DNA of 64,000 nucleotides from Paraglaciecola polaris LMG 21857 (GCF_000315055.1 NZ_BAER01000113.1:18102-82101); one strand, 5' to 3'; shown: positions 8,392 to 18,071, counted from the stretch's first letter. A program made the numbers and translations. Notes: a model not told the origin generated them from the letters alone.

Positions 8392-9522
8392 ATGACGGTA
8401 TTTACTCGGTTATGCATTTTGGGGCTTTTATTAGGCATATCATCAACAAGTCGCGGCCAGTCAGAATTGCTCCCAGATACCGGCGTAGGTGGAGTGTACG
8501 AGGTTATGATTGGCACAGATGACAGTGAAAGCCTACTTAAATATCTGGCGCAATTCGGCTTTCGGGAAATTGACAAAGGTCAAATAGGGCGCGAAAAGGC
8601 ACTCGCTTTATATGGGGTCGATAGCGGGCTGACTTCCTATCGTTTGCAAAATGCTGAGGTTGACAGCCATGGTCTTATTCGCGTACTCGCATGGGAAACG
8701 CTACTTGGGACGGGTGTGGGGTATGCCCAACCAGAAACGGTTGGCCAGCGCATGATGGTCATGCGTACCGAGGACGTGTTTCGCATTCATGATGCGTTTG
8801 CCGATGCGCGAAAAGCGGGTCAAAAATGGCTCCCCACTGCACCCGTTTATGCGGATTTGTATGCTATGACCGAAGGTAAACCGGACGTATTAAATCGCCG
8901 CACTGGGGTACGTGAAATGGCGGTATATGGGGAGCTTTTTAACCTAGTGTTGTTTCAGCGTTACGGTTACACCATAAAAGGTTATGGCAGCATATCCCCA
9001 GACAGCCCCCTTAGAACCAGCGAAATTACGCACAATGATTTTATGTTAGCCGGCAACAGTAAAGCAGATATGCACCGTCAAACCGACTATTACCGGGATG
9101 TGTTTGGCTTAAAACCTGAGGGGCCGGTGGTACTGGATGGGGATTGGCAGGATGGCCCAAAAGTGGTGTTTAACATGGCCGATGGTAGTAGCCATTACTA
9201 TCGTGGTTTTGTGAGTCCAAATAATATCTCCGGCAAGCTGAAATTTTTTGTAAACCCGGACCAGCGTCCTGATCGTAGTGCCGCGCAACAACCTGGCTAT
9301 GGAGGGATCACTATGCATTCTTTATTCGCAGACAAACCTGAATTGGTCAAACAGCTAGCGGAAGAGCACGGTATTATTACCACTGACGTGCAAAAAAACG
9401 AGTTTGGTGAAAATAGCTTTGTACTGCGCGGCCCCGATGGTTCAAGCTGGCAAATATTACCCAAGCCAAAGTTAACGACACCAGAAGTGACTGAGCTAAC
9501 ATTCGAGACTACTGCGCATTAA
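8392..9522 (+). CDS. Exported VOC-fold protein
   Basis: 376 residues with a signal peptide (MTVFTRLCILGLLLGISS, cleavage near SRGQ). VOC-like units begin at VYEVMIGTDDSESLLKYLAQFGF (about 35) and at HNDFMLAGNSKADMHRQTDYYRDVFGL (about 214). The end, LRGPDGSSWQILPK, has Gln where metal-dependent members have Glu, so a classical metal site is doubtful. It is divergent from the other VOC genes, so the four exported VOC proteins form a local family around one control region. Function not assignable beyond the fold. Confidence 0.78.
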   Translation: MTVFTRLCILGLLLGISSTSRGQSELLPDTGVGGVYEVMIGTDDSESLLKYLAQFGFREIDKGQIGREKALALYGVDSGLTSYRLQNAEVDSHGLIRVLAWETLLGTGVGYAQPETVGQRMMVMRTEDVFRIHDAFADARKAGQKWLPTAPVYADLYAMTEGKPDVLNRRTGVREMAVYGELFNLVLFQRYGYTIKGYGSISPDSPLRTSEITHNDFMLAGNSKADMHRQTDYYRDVFGLKPEGPVVLDGDWQDGPKVVFNMADGSSHYYRGFVSPNNISGKLKFFVNPDQRPDRSAAQQPGYGGITMHSLFADKPELVKQLAEEHGIITTDVQKNEFGENSFVLRGPDGSSWQILPKPKLTTPEVTELTFETTAH

Positions 9523-9628
9523 CGTGAGCTCTTAATGGGGTATACGGGCTTCGACTGTGTATGCAGATTGTCCCAAATAGGTTAATTTTAAAAACACACA
9601 TGACAGAGCATATAGGGAGCGAAAACCG

Positions 9629-10123
9629 ATGCAGATAACTGTAGATAACCTTACGTGCGATGGTGTCCGTGGGCTGCTGGAAGAGCATCTAACGGATATG
9701 TATGCCACATCACCGCCGGAAAGTGTCCATGCTTTGGATATGAACGCCTTAAAGCACTCTGCCATTACGTTCTGGTCTGCTCGGGAAAATGGGGTTGTGC
9801 TGGGGTGTGTTGCGTTAAAAGCGCTGACGCTCACTCACGGCGAAATTAAGTCTATGCGAACGGCAGATAAAGGGCGTAATCGGGGTGTTGGATCTGCATT
9901 ATTAACGCATCTGATTCATCAGGCCAAGCAGCGAGGTTATCAACAATTGAGCTTGGAAACGGGTAGCATGGAATATTTTGCACCTGCAAGGCGGTTGTAC
10001 CATAAATTTGGCTTTGAATATTGTGGTCCGTTTGCGGATTATGCATGGGATCCGAATAGTTGTTATATGACACGCGTTATCGACAATAACGCCACTGGTC
10101 CAACACTTGCTCAGTTAAATTGA
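9629..10123 (+). CDS. GNAT N-acetyltransferase, YsnE type
   Basis: 164 residues of a GNAT fold. The acetyl-CoA loop is RNRGVGSALLTHLI (about 93-106), preceded by HGEIKSMRT and followed by LSLETGSMEYFAPARRLYHKFGFEYCGPFADYAWDPNS. This pattern is characteristic of the YsnE-like acetyltransferase group, whose substrates are small amines or auxin-like compounds. It is cytoplasmic. It converges with the sulfatase gene at 10189 and does not obviously belong to the VOC unit. The natural substrate is unknown. Confidence 0.85.
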   Translation: MQITVDNLTCDGVRGLLEEHLTDMYATSPPESVHALDMNALKHSAITFWSARENGVVLGCVALKALTLTHGEIKSMRTADKGRNRGVGSALLTHLIHQAKQRGYQQLSLETGSMEYFAPARRLYHKFGFEYCGPFADYAWDPNSCYMTRVIDNNATGPTLAQLN

Positions 10124-10188
10124 AAAAGGGCAGTGACAACAGACATCACTCCCCCTACCGGGAAATCAATTACGTTAAAACAACGCCG

Positions 10189-11649
10189 TTAGTATTGGCC
10201 TGAGGCGTGGTACATCTCCATTTTTGACGGTCTTGGGCGTTTTCTGTGCGGCGCGTAGGCGCCGGTTGTACGGTCAAAGTCGTCTAGAGTACGAAAACTG
10301 GGGATAAAATCCTTAGTTGATGTTATCCAGCTGTCTAAAATTTGACGGTGCCGTTGCAGTACACCTTGATATTTTATATCAGTGGCTAGGTTAGTTAACT
10401 CAAATGGATCGTTTTTAAGATCGTACAACTCGTCTTTTGGTCGAGGGGTTAAAAACGGACGTGCTTGCTGTTGTGTTAATGCGCCTTGTTCGAATAAACG
10501 TGTGAGCTCCCACCAGGTTTTATGATAAACCGTGTCGGCGCTGGGTGTCGCAGGCAAATCAAAGTAATTATTGCGAATATAACGGTACTTTTCAGTACGC
10601 ACCGAACGGCCATGATCTTCAAAGTCATGCCAGTTACGTTCCGATATGGCGTATTCTCTAAACGCTTCATTCGGCTCTTGAAACAGTCCATCGATACTTT
10701 TGCCTTCAAAAGATTGGGGGATATCCGCTTCGGCAAGCGTGAGAAAGGTCGGGGCTAAATCAATCGCGCTAATAATGCTTTTACTTGCCGTGCCCTTAGG
10801 GATCCCACTTGGCCAATAGGCGATAAACGGGGTTTTAACACCTGAGTCATACAAAGTGGTTTTGTCTCTGGCAAACGGGCGGCCGTTATCGGCAACAAAA
10901 ACAATCAAGGTATTGTCTGCAACGCCCTGTTTTTCTAGCGTCTGCACTACTTTACCAACCGATTCATCGAGACGCGCAATTTCGTCATAATAAGCGGCAA
11001 AATCGTTCAGATACAGCTCGGTTGCCGGATAATAAGGCGGTAAGCGCACATCACTCTGGGTATGCTTAACTGGGTATTCACCCTGATAAAAAGGTCGATG
11101 AGAATCCCATGAGGCAAACCACATGAAAAAGGGTTGATCCTTAGGGCGTTCTTCTAATAACGGAACCCACTGAGCGCTGCCTGATGGCTCATCGATAGCA
11201 TACTCAGACTCCCGCACTTCATTAAACCGCTCTTTGATTGCTTCACCTAAGTGCCACTTTCCTGCTGCTGCGGTCCAATAACCTGCCTCTCGTAGTTTCT
11301 CAGAGACGGTAATTTGCTCTGCAGGCAATGGCCAGTGTAATTGTTCAGCATCGGTATTGTGTGGGTAACGTCCAGTGATCATGCTTGCTCGGCTGGGACT
11401 GCACGAACTGGCCGTTAGAAAAGCGTTATCAAAACGCATTCCACCCTTGGCGAGTTTGTCTAAGTTAGGTGTTTTCACCCCTGGGTTACCGTACGCACCA
11501 ATATCGTCCCAGTTCAGGTCATCGGCAATAATTAATATTATATTTGGCCTTTGCTCGGCAAAAACTTGCGCTGAGAGTAATAAAGCGAATATTAATGCCA
11601 TTATCCGAGTAACGTATATGTAGCGCGGATGACAGATGTATTCCAACAT
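10189..11649 (-). CDS. S1 family sulfatase (formylglycine-dependent)
   Basis: I chose the ATG at 11649 because AAGGAA lies six bases upstream; the longer reading frame (from 11715) lacks such a site. The hydrophobic stretch IMALIFALLLSAQVFA exports it. Key motifs: IIADDLNWDDIGAYG (calcium-binding Asp pair), SSCSPSRASMITG with the CxPSR cysteine that is converted to formylglycine, GKWHLG, and DNGRPFARDKTTLYDSGVKTPF. It resembles heparan-sulfatase-like members (S1_8 type). It removes sulfate esters from a glycan in the periplasm or at the surface. It directly follows the TBDR gene (84 bp), so it is probably in one transcript. No maturase gene is in the window. Confidence 0.9.
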   Translation of the reverse strand: MLEYICHPRYIYVTRIMALIFALLLSAQVFAEQRPNIILIIADDLNWDDIGAYGNPGVKTPNLDKLAKGGMRFDNAFLTASSCSPSRASMITGRYPHNTDAEQLHWPLPAEQITVSEKLREAGYWTAAAGKWHLGEAIKERFNEVRESEYAIDEPSGSAQWVPLLEERPKDQPFFMWFASWDSHRPFYQGEYPVKHTQSDVRLPPYYPATELYLNDFAAYYDEIARLDESVGKVVQTLEKQGVADNTLIVFVADNGRPFARDKTTLYDSGVKTPFIAYWPSGIPKGTASKSIISAIDLAPTFLTLAEADIPQSFEGKSIDGLFQEPNEAFREYAISERNWHDFEDHGRSVRTEKYRYIRNNYFDLPATPSADTVYHKTWWELTRLFEQGALTQQQARPFLTPRPKDELYDLKNDPFELTNLATDIKYQGVLQRHRQILDSWITSTKDFIPSFRTLDDFDRTTGAYAPHRKRPRPSKMEMYHASGQY

Positions 11650-11733
11650 GTTGAGTTCCTTGATTCGGTGTTTATCACGCACAGAGTACGGTGCTTTCGT
11701 ACCCTGAATGATCACCTGTGTACGGTTGTGTTA

Positions 11734-14571
11734 TTAAAATTTGGCGCTAAGCCCAATATTGTAACGGGCACCAAATTGCTCGCTACTGATCAACTGGTCG
11801 GCAAAGCGTCCGTGGCGACGGGTGGTTTCTTCGGTGATGTTTAACCCTTCAACAAATACCGATACATTATCGTTTATCTCGTAACTTACGTTGATATCCC
11901 ATTGGCCATACGCTTCGACGAAATTAGGCTCACCTTGACGTTGGGGTTGATAAAGTGCCAGTAGAAAGTCGTCTCGCCAGTTGTAGGCGATACGCGCCTG
12001 AAACCCGTCTTTCTCGTAAAATGCAATCAGGTTCGCAGAGTTACTTAGGCCGGTGAGGGCGAAGGTACTGTTAACGTCGTATACATCGTATTCTACGTTT
12101 CCATCTACAAAGGTCATGTTGGCGACAGTCCCGAAACCCGTTTCGCCAAAAATATGCTGAACGTTCAGTTCCCAGCCATCTACTTCAGCGTCGTTTAGGT
12201 TATCCGGAGAGGAGATCAAAAAGTTGATTTCTGGATCATCAGCGTTCGAGAAGCATGCTGGGTTACCACCAACCACTTCATCTGGGCAACCAGGACGTGG
12301 ATTGATGCTCGGATCGGTTAACGGGTTACCGTTTACATCAGGCATGGTGCCTTCGCGAGTCGTAATACCAATGAAGTTCTCGACGTATTTTTTAAAGAAA
12401 CCAACCGACGCATAACTGCCGTTACCGTAATACCACTCAAGAGAGAAATCGATGTTCTTTGATTCGAGGGGGAGTAATCCTGGGTTACCGATAGACGCGC
12501 TATAAGGGCCGTCGGGGCGTGCATCTATGGTGGTTGATGGGAATAGTGAAGACAGATCAGGACGGCTAAGGGTTGTGCTGTACGACACTCGGCCCACTAG
12601 ATCGTCGGTAAATTCAATATTGAAATCTACATTTGGCAGTAATCGGGTATAGCTACCCTCAAGGCTGAGGTTTGTTGGCTGATCTGTGAATACTTCACCA
12701 AAGCGGCCTGCGGTATTAACATAATTTAGTGCTTCGATACCTTGTTGTAGTGAGGTTGATGTAACATCTGTTTCTTCCCAGCGCAGCCCAGCATTCATTT
12801 TAACTGGCATGTGATTGAATTCAGTTTCAAAATCAAAAGACAGATATAAGGCCAAGGTTTCTTCGCTTACGCCGTTGTATACAGGATCGACCTGAAAGTA
12901 ATGCCCTTGGTCTTTGACCAGTTGCAATGCCTCTTGCGCGCTGTAATCAGATAATAAAGGGAAAAGATTTTTGTTTCCGCCTATGTCTTTACCGAAGCCT
13001 TTACTGTCGTGGAATTGTATATCTAGGTTAGAGATATCAAGAGGGACAAATGCAATGGTACGTCTGGCGTAGGTATCTATATTGTAGTCTGTGTTGGCTA
13101 AGCCAAAGTTTATTTTGCTTAGCGCACCACTGTAGGCATTTACCCATTCCCCATGCAGTTGCATTTGCTTGATATTATTCTCAATTTCATAGCCTCGGGT
13201 TTGAAATAAATCAAATTGGATATTCTCTGAGGCATAAGGGTCTTGGCCGGGCAGGTCAGCCGCATCAAAGAAAATATCAGGTCGACCATTAGGGTGGGTA
13301 ATGATACCCACATCGACCCCACCACGGTCGGCAATACCATCATCGTTTGTATCGTTCACCCTGGGGTTTTTAAGGTTCATGATGGTTTCAGAGTTACGCC
13401 CATCTGGCTGTGAGTGTGACGTTGAGTCGTGGTAATCGACCGTAAAGCTGAGGTTCTCAGTGGCTTGGTAAGCAATATTTAAACCCAGTGAATCATTCTC
13501 AGTATTGAAGTAATTATGGTACGACCAAAAGTTAAGTTCATCGTCAGGACGAAATGGATTGGTTACCGTGCCGTTGGCATCTGCATCGCCGCCTGTGTCT
13601 CCGTCAAACCAAAAGCTAGTGCGGTTAATATCTGACGTTTCTTTAAACCGCGAAAGGGTGTAATCCAGTGTGGCGACCAAGGTATCAGTGGGGGCGAATT
13701 GCAGAACGAGTTGCCCATTTTGTCTTACTCGATGATTGTCGTGGGTATCAACACTGATGCTAAGTGGAGCCCAGTGTGTTTGACTTGGGTTTAAATTTGT
13801 ATCGATGGCACTTTTGTCCACATTCGAGCCTCGCTCAGGTACCCAGCCCGGCGTTCCAACACGCTCTTTACGACTATCACGTTCAGCATGAGATAAAGAA
13901 AGCAGTACACCGATTTTACCATCAGCGAATTGCTGGCTGACCATGCCAGAAACTTCCGGCGTTACACTGTCTCCCACTTCAACACTGGTATCAACGACAC
14001 CTTTAACCGTTGCAACAGCTTTGAATCCATCGTAATCAAAGGGTTTTGCAGTTTTTATATTAATGGTTGAACCAATGCCTCCTGATGAAATGTTGGCCTT
14101 ACCGGTTTTATATACTTCTACGCCGGACACACTTTCAGCCGCAATTTCACGAAAATTGAAGCTACGATCAATGCCGTCTTCTAATAAAGTCGATGAGGTG
14201 GGCATCTGACGATTATTTAGGGTGACGAGGTTAAAGCTAGGACCAAATCCACGCACTGTTACTTGATTGCCTTCATTATTCGAACGATCAATTGATACCC
14301 CAGTAATGCGCTGCAAGGATTCGGCTAAGTTGGTATCTGGAAACTTTCCGATATCTTGTGCGGTAATGGCGTCGACGACGCCGTCTGAGTCACGTTTGAT
14401 ATTTGCCGCACTGATTAAAGAACCTCGGACACCTTTTACATTGATGACTTCAACTTCGGCTTCATTCGATTGTTGGGCGTAAACGGATGAGGTGGGTTGC
14501 AACGTTAGCAGTGCAAACGTAATCCCAGTGGCGAGCTTGGTTTGGGTAAAACTGTGTGTAAAGTGTTTCAT
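11734..14571 (-). CDS. TonB-dependent receptor (large, glycan-type)
   Basis: 945 residues. Signal peptide to about SVYAQ, TonB box VEVINVKG (about 40-48), plug with DAITAQDIGKFPDTNLAESLQRITGVSI and VTVRGFGP, then a long barrel ending NIGLSAKF. This DAIxAEDIGKFPDxNxAESLQR plug type is typical of Xanthomonas/Caulobacter/Alteromonas TBDRs importing oligosaccharides. It is co-oriented with the sulfatase downstream, which points to a sulfated substrate. Palindromes of the TTGTTAACAA type lie about 150-200 bp upstream and a GntR/FCD regulator is divergent, so it is probably GntR-controlled. Confidence 0.92.
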   Translation of the reverse strand: MKHFTHSFTQTKLATGITFALLTLQPTSSVYAQQSNEAEVEVINVKGVRGSLISAANIKRDSDGVVDAITAQDIGKFPDTNLAESLQRITGVSIDRSNNEGNQVTVRGFGPSFNLVTLNNRQMPTSSTLLEDGIDRSFNFREIAAESVSGVEVYKTGKANISSGGIGSTINIKTAKPFDYDGFKAVATVKGVVDTSVEVGDSVTPEVSGMVSQQFADGKIGVLLSLSHAERDSRKERVGTPGWVPERGSNVDKSAIDTNLNPSQTHWAPLSISVDTHDNHRVRQNGQLVLQFAPTDTLVATLDYTLSRFKETSDINRTSFWFDGDTGGDADANGTVTNPFRPDDELNFWSYHNYFNTENDSLGLNIAYQATENLSFTVDYHDSTSHSQPDGRNSETIMNLKNPRVNDTNDDGIADRGGVDVGIITHPNGRPDIFFDAADLPGQDPYASENIQFDLFQTRGYEIENNIKQMQLHGEWVNAYSGALSKINFGLANTDYNIDTYARRTIAFVPLDISNLDIQFHDSKGFGKDIGGNKNLFPLLSDYSAQEALQLVKDQGHYFQVDPVYNGVSEETLALYLSFDFETEFNHMPVKMNAGLRWEETDVTSTSLQQGIEALNYVNTAGRFGEVFTDQPTNLSLEGSYTRLLPNVDFNIEFTDDLVGRVSYSTTLSRPDLSSLFPSTTIDARPDGPYSASIGNPGLLPLESKNIDFSLEWYYGNGSYASVGFFKKYVENFIGITTREGTMPDVNGNPLTDPSINPRPGCPDEVVGGNPACFSNADDPEINFLISSPDNLNDAEVDGWELNVQHIFGETGFGTVANMTFVDGNVEYDVYDVNSTFALTGLSNSANLIAFYEKDGFQARIAYNWRDDFLLALYQPQRQGEPNFVEAYGQWDINVSYEINDNVSVFVEGLNITEETTRRHGRFADQLISSEQFGARYNIGLSAKF

Positions 14572-14721
14572 GCATGTCTACCTTGTTGTCCTGAATTATT
14601 TAAGGCATTTCACGGATATTGCTTAATGCACTAGGCATAACGCACTGTAAAAATGCCGTATTTAACGTATTCGTCACCTCAAGATTGCCTGTAATGAGGT
14701 TGTCACGATAAATTGAAACAA

Positions 14722-14768
14722 TTAATTGTTAACAATTAAAACTGATAATTGCACATTGTTTTAACAAT
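14722..14768. promoter_or_regulatory. TTGTTAACAA-type operator pair
   Basis: TTAATTGTTAACAATTAA (14722-14739) is a perfect 18-bp palindrome. ATTGTT-TT-AACAAT (14755-14768) is the same arm pair with a two-base wider centre. The arms fit the GT...AC pattern of FCD-type GntR regulators; one is encoded divergently at 15136. The same palindrome recurs at 50883 and 61743/61777. Confidence 0.6.
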
Positions 14769-14791
14769 CACAATACAAATTGGTTAAATTG

Positions 14792-14844
14792 TGTGTAATT
14801 AATATTAGATTATGTGTAATTAATATTAGATTATGTGTAATTTA
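14792..14844. repeat. 21-bp direct tandem repeat, 2.5 copies
   Basis: The unit TGTGTAATTAATATTAGATT plus A occurs at 14792-14812 and 14813-14833, followed by a partial copy to 14844. The unit is exactly two helical turns, so repeated protein binding on one DNA face is possible. It may alternatively be a slippage product. Confidence 0.75.
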
Positions 14845-15135
14845 TTGATTTGTAATGTGACGTTACATGACATAATAAAGTGTCTGCCAGCTCAGCTGTT
14901 ATTGCGTGTGGCCCTACAGAAGCTGCCATGTTAATTCGGTAAGGCTGTTTAATTGGATGGAAAAATGCTATCGCTCGCCTATGTTCAATGGTCGATCAGC
15001 ACGCTAAGATGAACTAGGTACTGCAAGTATTATTATTAAGGCGTAGTCGGGGATTATTCAATTTAGTGCTCGTTATCTTGCGCACACACGAACATTGTTA
15101 ACTGAAGTTAAATTGACGGAAGTGAGAATAAAATA

Positions 15136-15807
15136 TTGTCTGAGAAACACATTTTAACATCGCCACTACTCACCGAGCAGGGCACCGTTTACGCCAATAT
15201 ACTAAGTGACATTACCAATGCTATTTTTATTAGCGGTGACCGTTTAGTGACCACCAAATTGGCCCAGCGCTACAACACCAGTATTAATCCTATACGTGAA
15301 GCCCTGAAACAATTGCAAGGTGAGGGCTTTGTGCATGTGGCGGCAAACTCTGGGGCACGGGTCGCTAAATTTGAAGCCAGTACCACCAGAAATGTATTTG
15401 AAATATTGCAGTTACTCGACCCGTATTTAATGGAATGGTTCGTTGAAGAGCACAGTCGGGAGCAGCGCGAAGATTTGTTTAGGATCTTGCGTAAAATGGA
15501 AGATATAGAATTAGTCGATCAATATGCGCATGTTTTATACCGCCATCTGGACACAGAATTTCATTGGTTGATGTACAAAGATCACTATAATAAAAATGCC
15601 GTTGAATTATGGCGGCGTAATCGCCTTATCCTGCATGTCATGCATGGCAGTTTGAAACTCAGTGCGAGGCGCATTGAGCAAAGTATCAGCGAGCATAGGG
15701 CGTTATTGGATTTACTTGAAAAGCGCGATCTAGCAGGCACATTAGCAATGTTAAAGGCTCATATCACTAACAGCGGACGTTACTGGTCACGTTATCAAAT
15801 CCGCTAA
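15136..15807 (+). CDS. GntR-family regulator, FCD subfamily
   Basis: 223 residues. N-terminal winged helix (about 12-75, with LVTTKLAQRYNTSINPIREALKQLQGEGFV) and an all-helical C-terminal FCD ligand domain (about 85-215, with DTEFHWLMY and SEHRALLDLLEKRDLAGTLAMLKAHI). The start is TTG at 15136, preceded by GGAAGTGAG. FCD regulators bind sugar acids or carboxylic acids, often through a metal held by Asp/His residues. It is divergent from the TBDR at 14571 with palindromic sites between them, so it most likely controls that TBDR-sulfatase unit and itself. The ligand is unknown. Confidence 0.9.
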   Translation: MSEKHILTSPLLTEQGTVYANILSDITNAIFISGDRLVTTKLAQRYNTSINPIREALKQLQGEGFVHVAANSGARVAKFEASTTRNVFEILQLLDPYLMEWFVEEHSREQREDLFRILRKMEDIELVDQYAHVLYRHLDTEFHWLMYKDHYNKNAVELWRRNRLILHVMHGSLKLSARRIEQSISEHRALLDLLEKRDLAGTLAMLKAHITNSGRYWSRYQIR

Positions 15808-15819
15808 TACCTAGTGAGC

Positions 15820-15860
15820 AAAAAAGCCGTGAAGAATACAGTCTCTCACGGCTTTTTTTT
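15820..15860. terminator. Bidirectional terminator
   Basis: AAAAAAGCCGTGA (15820-15832) pairs perfectly with TCACGGCTTTTTT (15846-15858), and more T follow. It separates the convergent GntR gene and the TIM-barrel gene and can serve both. Confidence 0.9.
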
Positions 15861-15880
15861 AGTATTTTTCTTGCGGCATA

Positions 15881-16783
15881 TTAAGCGAGTAACTGAGAAA
15901 CCGCTTTGTAACCTTGTTGAATGGTTTTTAATTTATCGTCGGTTTTATCACGTTCAACAAATCTATGTTCAACACCTGAAAGTGCAGATTGAGCGAAAAT
16001 AGGCGCAAAATCTATCGTTCCCGTGCCAACATCGGCGAAATTACCTGCTTCGTCCATGTCTTTAACATGCCATAACTTAAAGCGACCTGGATGTTTTTTG
16101 AAATAGGCGAGGGGATCTTGTTTGGCTTTTACCATCCAGAACAAATCCATTTCCATGGCCATTAAGTCTTTGTCTGTTTCGTTTAACAACACATCATAAG
16201 GCAATTGCCCGTCACGCATCTCGAATTCAAACGCATGGTTATGATAAGCCAATTGGAGTCCGGCTTTATTACAGGCTTCGCCTATGCCATTACAGCGTTC
16301 GGCTAATTTTTTATAAACGTCTATGCCAGTGCCGCGCTGCTCTTCGGTTAAATATGGAATAACAATGTATTTATGACCCATTTCTAGGGCGTGATCTATG
16401 ACGCCATTTACGCCACTATCGAAGTTGGTGAGTGCAATGTGTGCTGAGGGAGCGGTTAAGCCTTCGTTTTGTAAAATTGTTTTTATTTCACTGGGTTTAT
16501 GATCGAAGTAACCTGCAAATTCCAGCTCTTTATAACCCACTGCGGCGACCAATTTTAACGTCGCAGGCAAACTAACGGCCATCATATCTCGAAGGGTATA
16601 TAGCTGAAGACCGACCTTGGCTGATGTGGCCATCATGTTTGCCGCAAACGCGATAGAGCCGGGCATTGCCGCAAGACCCATAGCGGCAGCGCTTAGTTTG
16701 ACGAAACGTCGTCGGCTAGTTTGATACTCTGCGTCGTTACGTGTGCTCAGCGCAGCAGATGCACTATGGGTAAGGTTTTTCAT
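15881..16783 (-). CDS. Tat-exported sugar phosphate isomerase/epimerase-like TIM barrel
   Basis: 300 residues. The twin-arginine signal RRRFVKLSAAAMGLAAMPGS lies after a polar N-terminus, so it is exported folded. The rest is a xylose-isomerase-like TIM barrel (AP_endonuc_2 family): GLQLYTLRD, GYKELEFAGY, LAYHNHAFEFE, MEMDLFWMVKA, KLWHVKDMD, VGTGTID, RFVERD. Glu, Asp, His and Glu at strand ends fit the divalent-metal site. In sugar clusters such proteins act on 3-keto-glycosides or keto sugars. A GGAG site precedes the ATG. It is probably co-transcribed with the LacI gene upstream (83 bp). Confidence 0.85.
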   Translation of the reverse strand: MKNLTHSASAALSTRNDAEYQTSRRRFVKLSAAAMGLAAMPGSIAFAANMMATSAKVGLQLYTLRDMMAVSLPATLKLVAAVGYKELEFAGYFDHKPSEIKTILQNEGLTAPSAHIALTNFDSGVNGVIDHALEMGHKYIVIPYLTEEQRGTGIDVYKKLAERCNGIGEACNKAGLQLAYHNHAFEFEMRDGQLPYDVLLNETDKDLMAMEMDLFWMVKAKQDPLAYFKKHPGRFKLWHVKDMDEAGNFADVGTGTIDFAPIFAQSALSGVEHRFVERDKTDDKLKTIQQGYKAVSQLLA

Positions 16784-16866
16784 GTTGATTCTCCATGTGA
16801 GTGTTTAGGTCATGCTAAGCATTAGGTTTATTTAATGCACTGGCATTGATAAAAACGGTTAACGAG

Positions 16867-17883
16867 TTATGCGACTGTGCTTTTGGGCGCAGGCCCAGTG
16901 CTGCCACGTACAATTAATTCAAAGGGCATGATGACTTTTGGTGCTTTGGTGATCTTGCCTTCAAGTAAGTCAATTAATAACGAAACGGCGGACTGACCAA
17001 ATTCCTCGGCTGGCTGGGCAATCGTGGTAAGGGGGGGATCACAAAAGGCGGAAAAAGAAATGTCATCAAATCCGGCAATCGATATATCTCGAGGAATACT
17101 CAGTCCAGCTTGCTTAAAGCATTGCATGGCACCAATGGCTGTTTCGTCGTTTTCGCAAAATACCGCACTTGGGCGATTTTTACTGGCCAAAATTTTACTC
17201 GCTGCATTGTGGCCCGACTGTAAGGTAAAGTCCCCGGGGTAGAGCAGTGATTCATCAAAGGTTAACCCAGCATCTGTTAGCGCATCTCTATATCCGGCTA
17301 ACCGCTCCCGGGTTAGGGGGCTCGATTGCGGGCCTTTTATCAATGCAATTCGGCTGTGTCCTTGTTCTATTAAATGTAGGGTCATGGCTTTTGCTGCAGC
17401 ACGATTATCTAGGGTGACAACGGGGCAATTAATGTCGCTCATTACTTCACACACATTTACCATCGGCAACAACTCACCAGGCTTATTCATTGATGAGTCG
17501 AACGGATTATGGGCTCTTAATTGAATCAACCCATCAGCTTGGGAGGTTTGCACCATCTTAGCGTAATTCGCTTCGATGCTTTCATCGCCTAAGGTGTTGG
17601 CTAACAATATGGCATAACCACGTTGAGCTGCCGCGATTTGCATGCCGCTAATGACACGAGCAAAAAACACGTTTGCAACTGTGGGTACCAATGCGACTAA
17701 GTTATGGGTTTTACCAGAACGAAACTTCACCGCCATTAGATTCGGCTTATAACCGACCTCATTCACCGCTAGCATGACCTTAGTACGAGTCTTGGGCGAT
17801 ACGCGTTCAGGTTGCTGCAATGCTCTGGATACGGTGGCAACTGACACGCCAGCCATAGTGGCAACTTGACGAATGTTACTCAT
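16867..17883 (-). CDS. LacI-family repressor of the sugar-oxidation cluster
   Basis: 338 residues. The N-terminal helix-turn-helix and hinge (MSNIRQVATMAGVSVATVSRALQQPERVSP) is followed by a periplasmic-binding-type effector domain (about 60-330). It is divergent from the Gfo/Idh operon. Two operator-like palindromes lie in the 281-bp gap, one close to its own start and one on the Gfo/Idh promoter. Repression of both sides, relieved by a sugar ligand, is therefore likely. The ligand is probably an intermediate of the neighbouring pathway (inference). Confidence 0.92.
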   Translation of the reverse strand: MSNIRQVATMAGVSVATVSRALQQPERVSPKTRTKVMLAVNEVGYKPNLMAVKFRSGKTHNLVALVPTVANVFFARVISGMQIAAAQRGYAILLANTLGDESIEANYAKMVQTSQADGLIQLRAHNPFDSSMNKPGELLPMVNVCEVMSDINCPVVTLDNRAAAKAMTLHLIEQGHSRIALIKGPQSSPLTRERLAGYRDALTDAGLTFDESLLYPGDFTLQSGHNAASKILASKNRPSAVFCENDETAIGAMQCFKQAGLSIPRDISIAGFDDISFSAFCDPPLTTIAQPAEEFGQSAVSLLIDLLEGKITKAPKVIMPFELIVRGSTGPAPKSTVA

Positions 17884-17922
17884 ATGAGGTTATTAAGGTA
17901 TTTTTCATGGTTTAAATTACAA

Positions 17923-17940
17923 AATGTAACCGTTAGCATT
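17923..17940. promoter_or_regulatory. Imperfect LacI-type operator near the repressor gene
   Basis: AATGTAACCGTTAGCATT is an imperfect palindrome with a CG centre. Its left arm AATGTAAC is the exact reverse complement of the right arm of the promoter operator at 18084. It lies 40 bp upstream of the lacI-type start, so autoregulation and looping to the second site are possible. Confidence 0.5.
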
Positions 17941-18071
17941 TGATGTAAAAATAATACCGAAGTAATTTCAAAAATCTAGTTAAATTGTGCGATATAACAT
18001 TTTATTCGTACGTTATTACCACGAATTATTAACAAATAACCATTAATTATCATACTTATTGGCAAATTCAG

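Larger units (their letters stand above)
14572..15135. other. Divergent control region between TBDR and GntR genes
   Basis: 564 bp without a gene, strongly AT-rich. It contains two TTGTTAACAA-type palindromes (14722-14739, 14755-14768), a partial one (ATTGTTAAC, 15094-15102) and a 21-bp tandem repeat (14792-14844). Nothing else recognisable. Confidence 0.6.
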
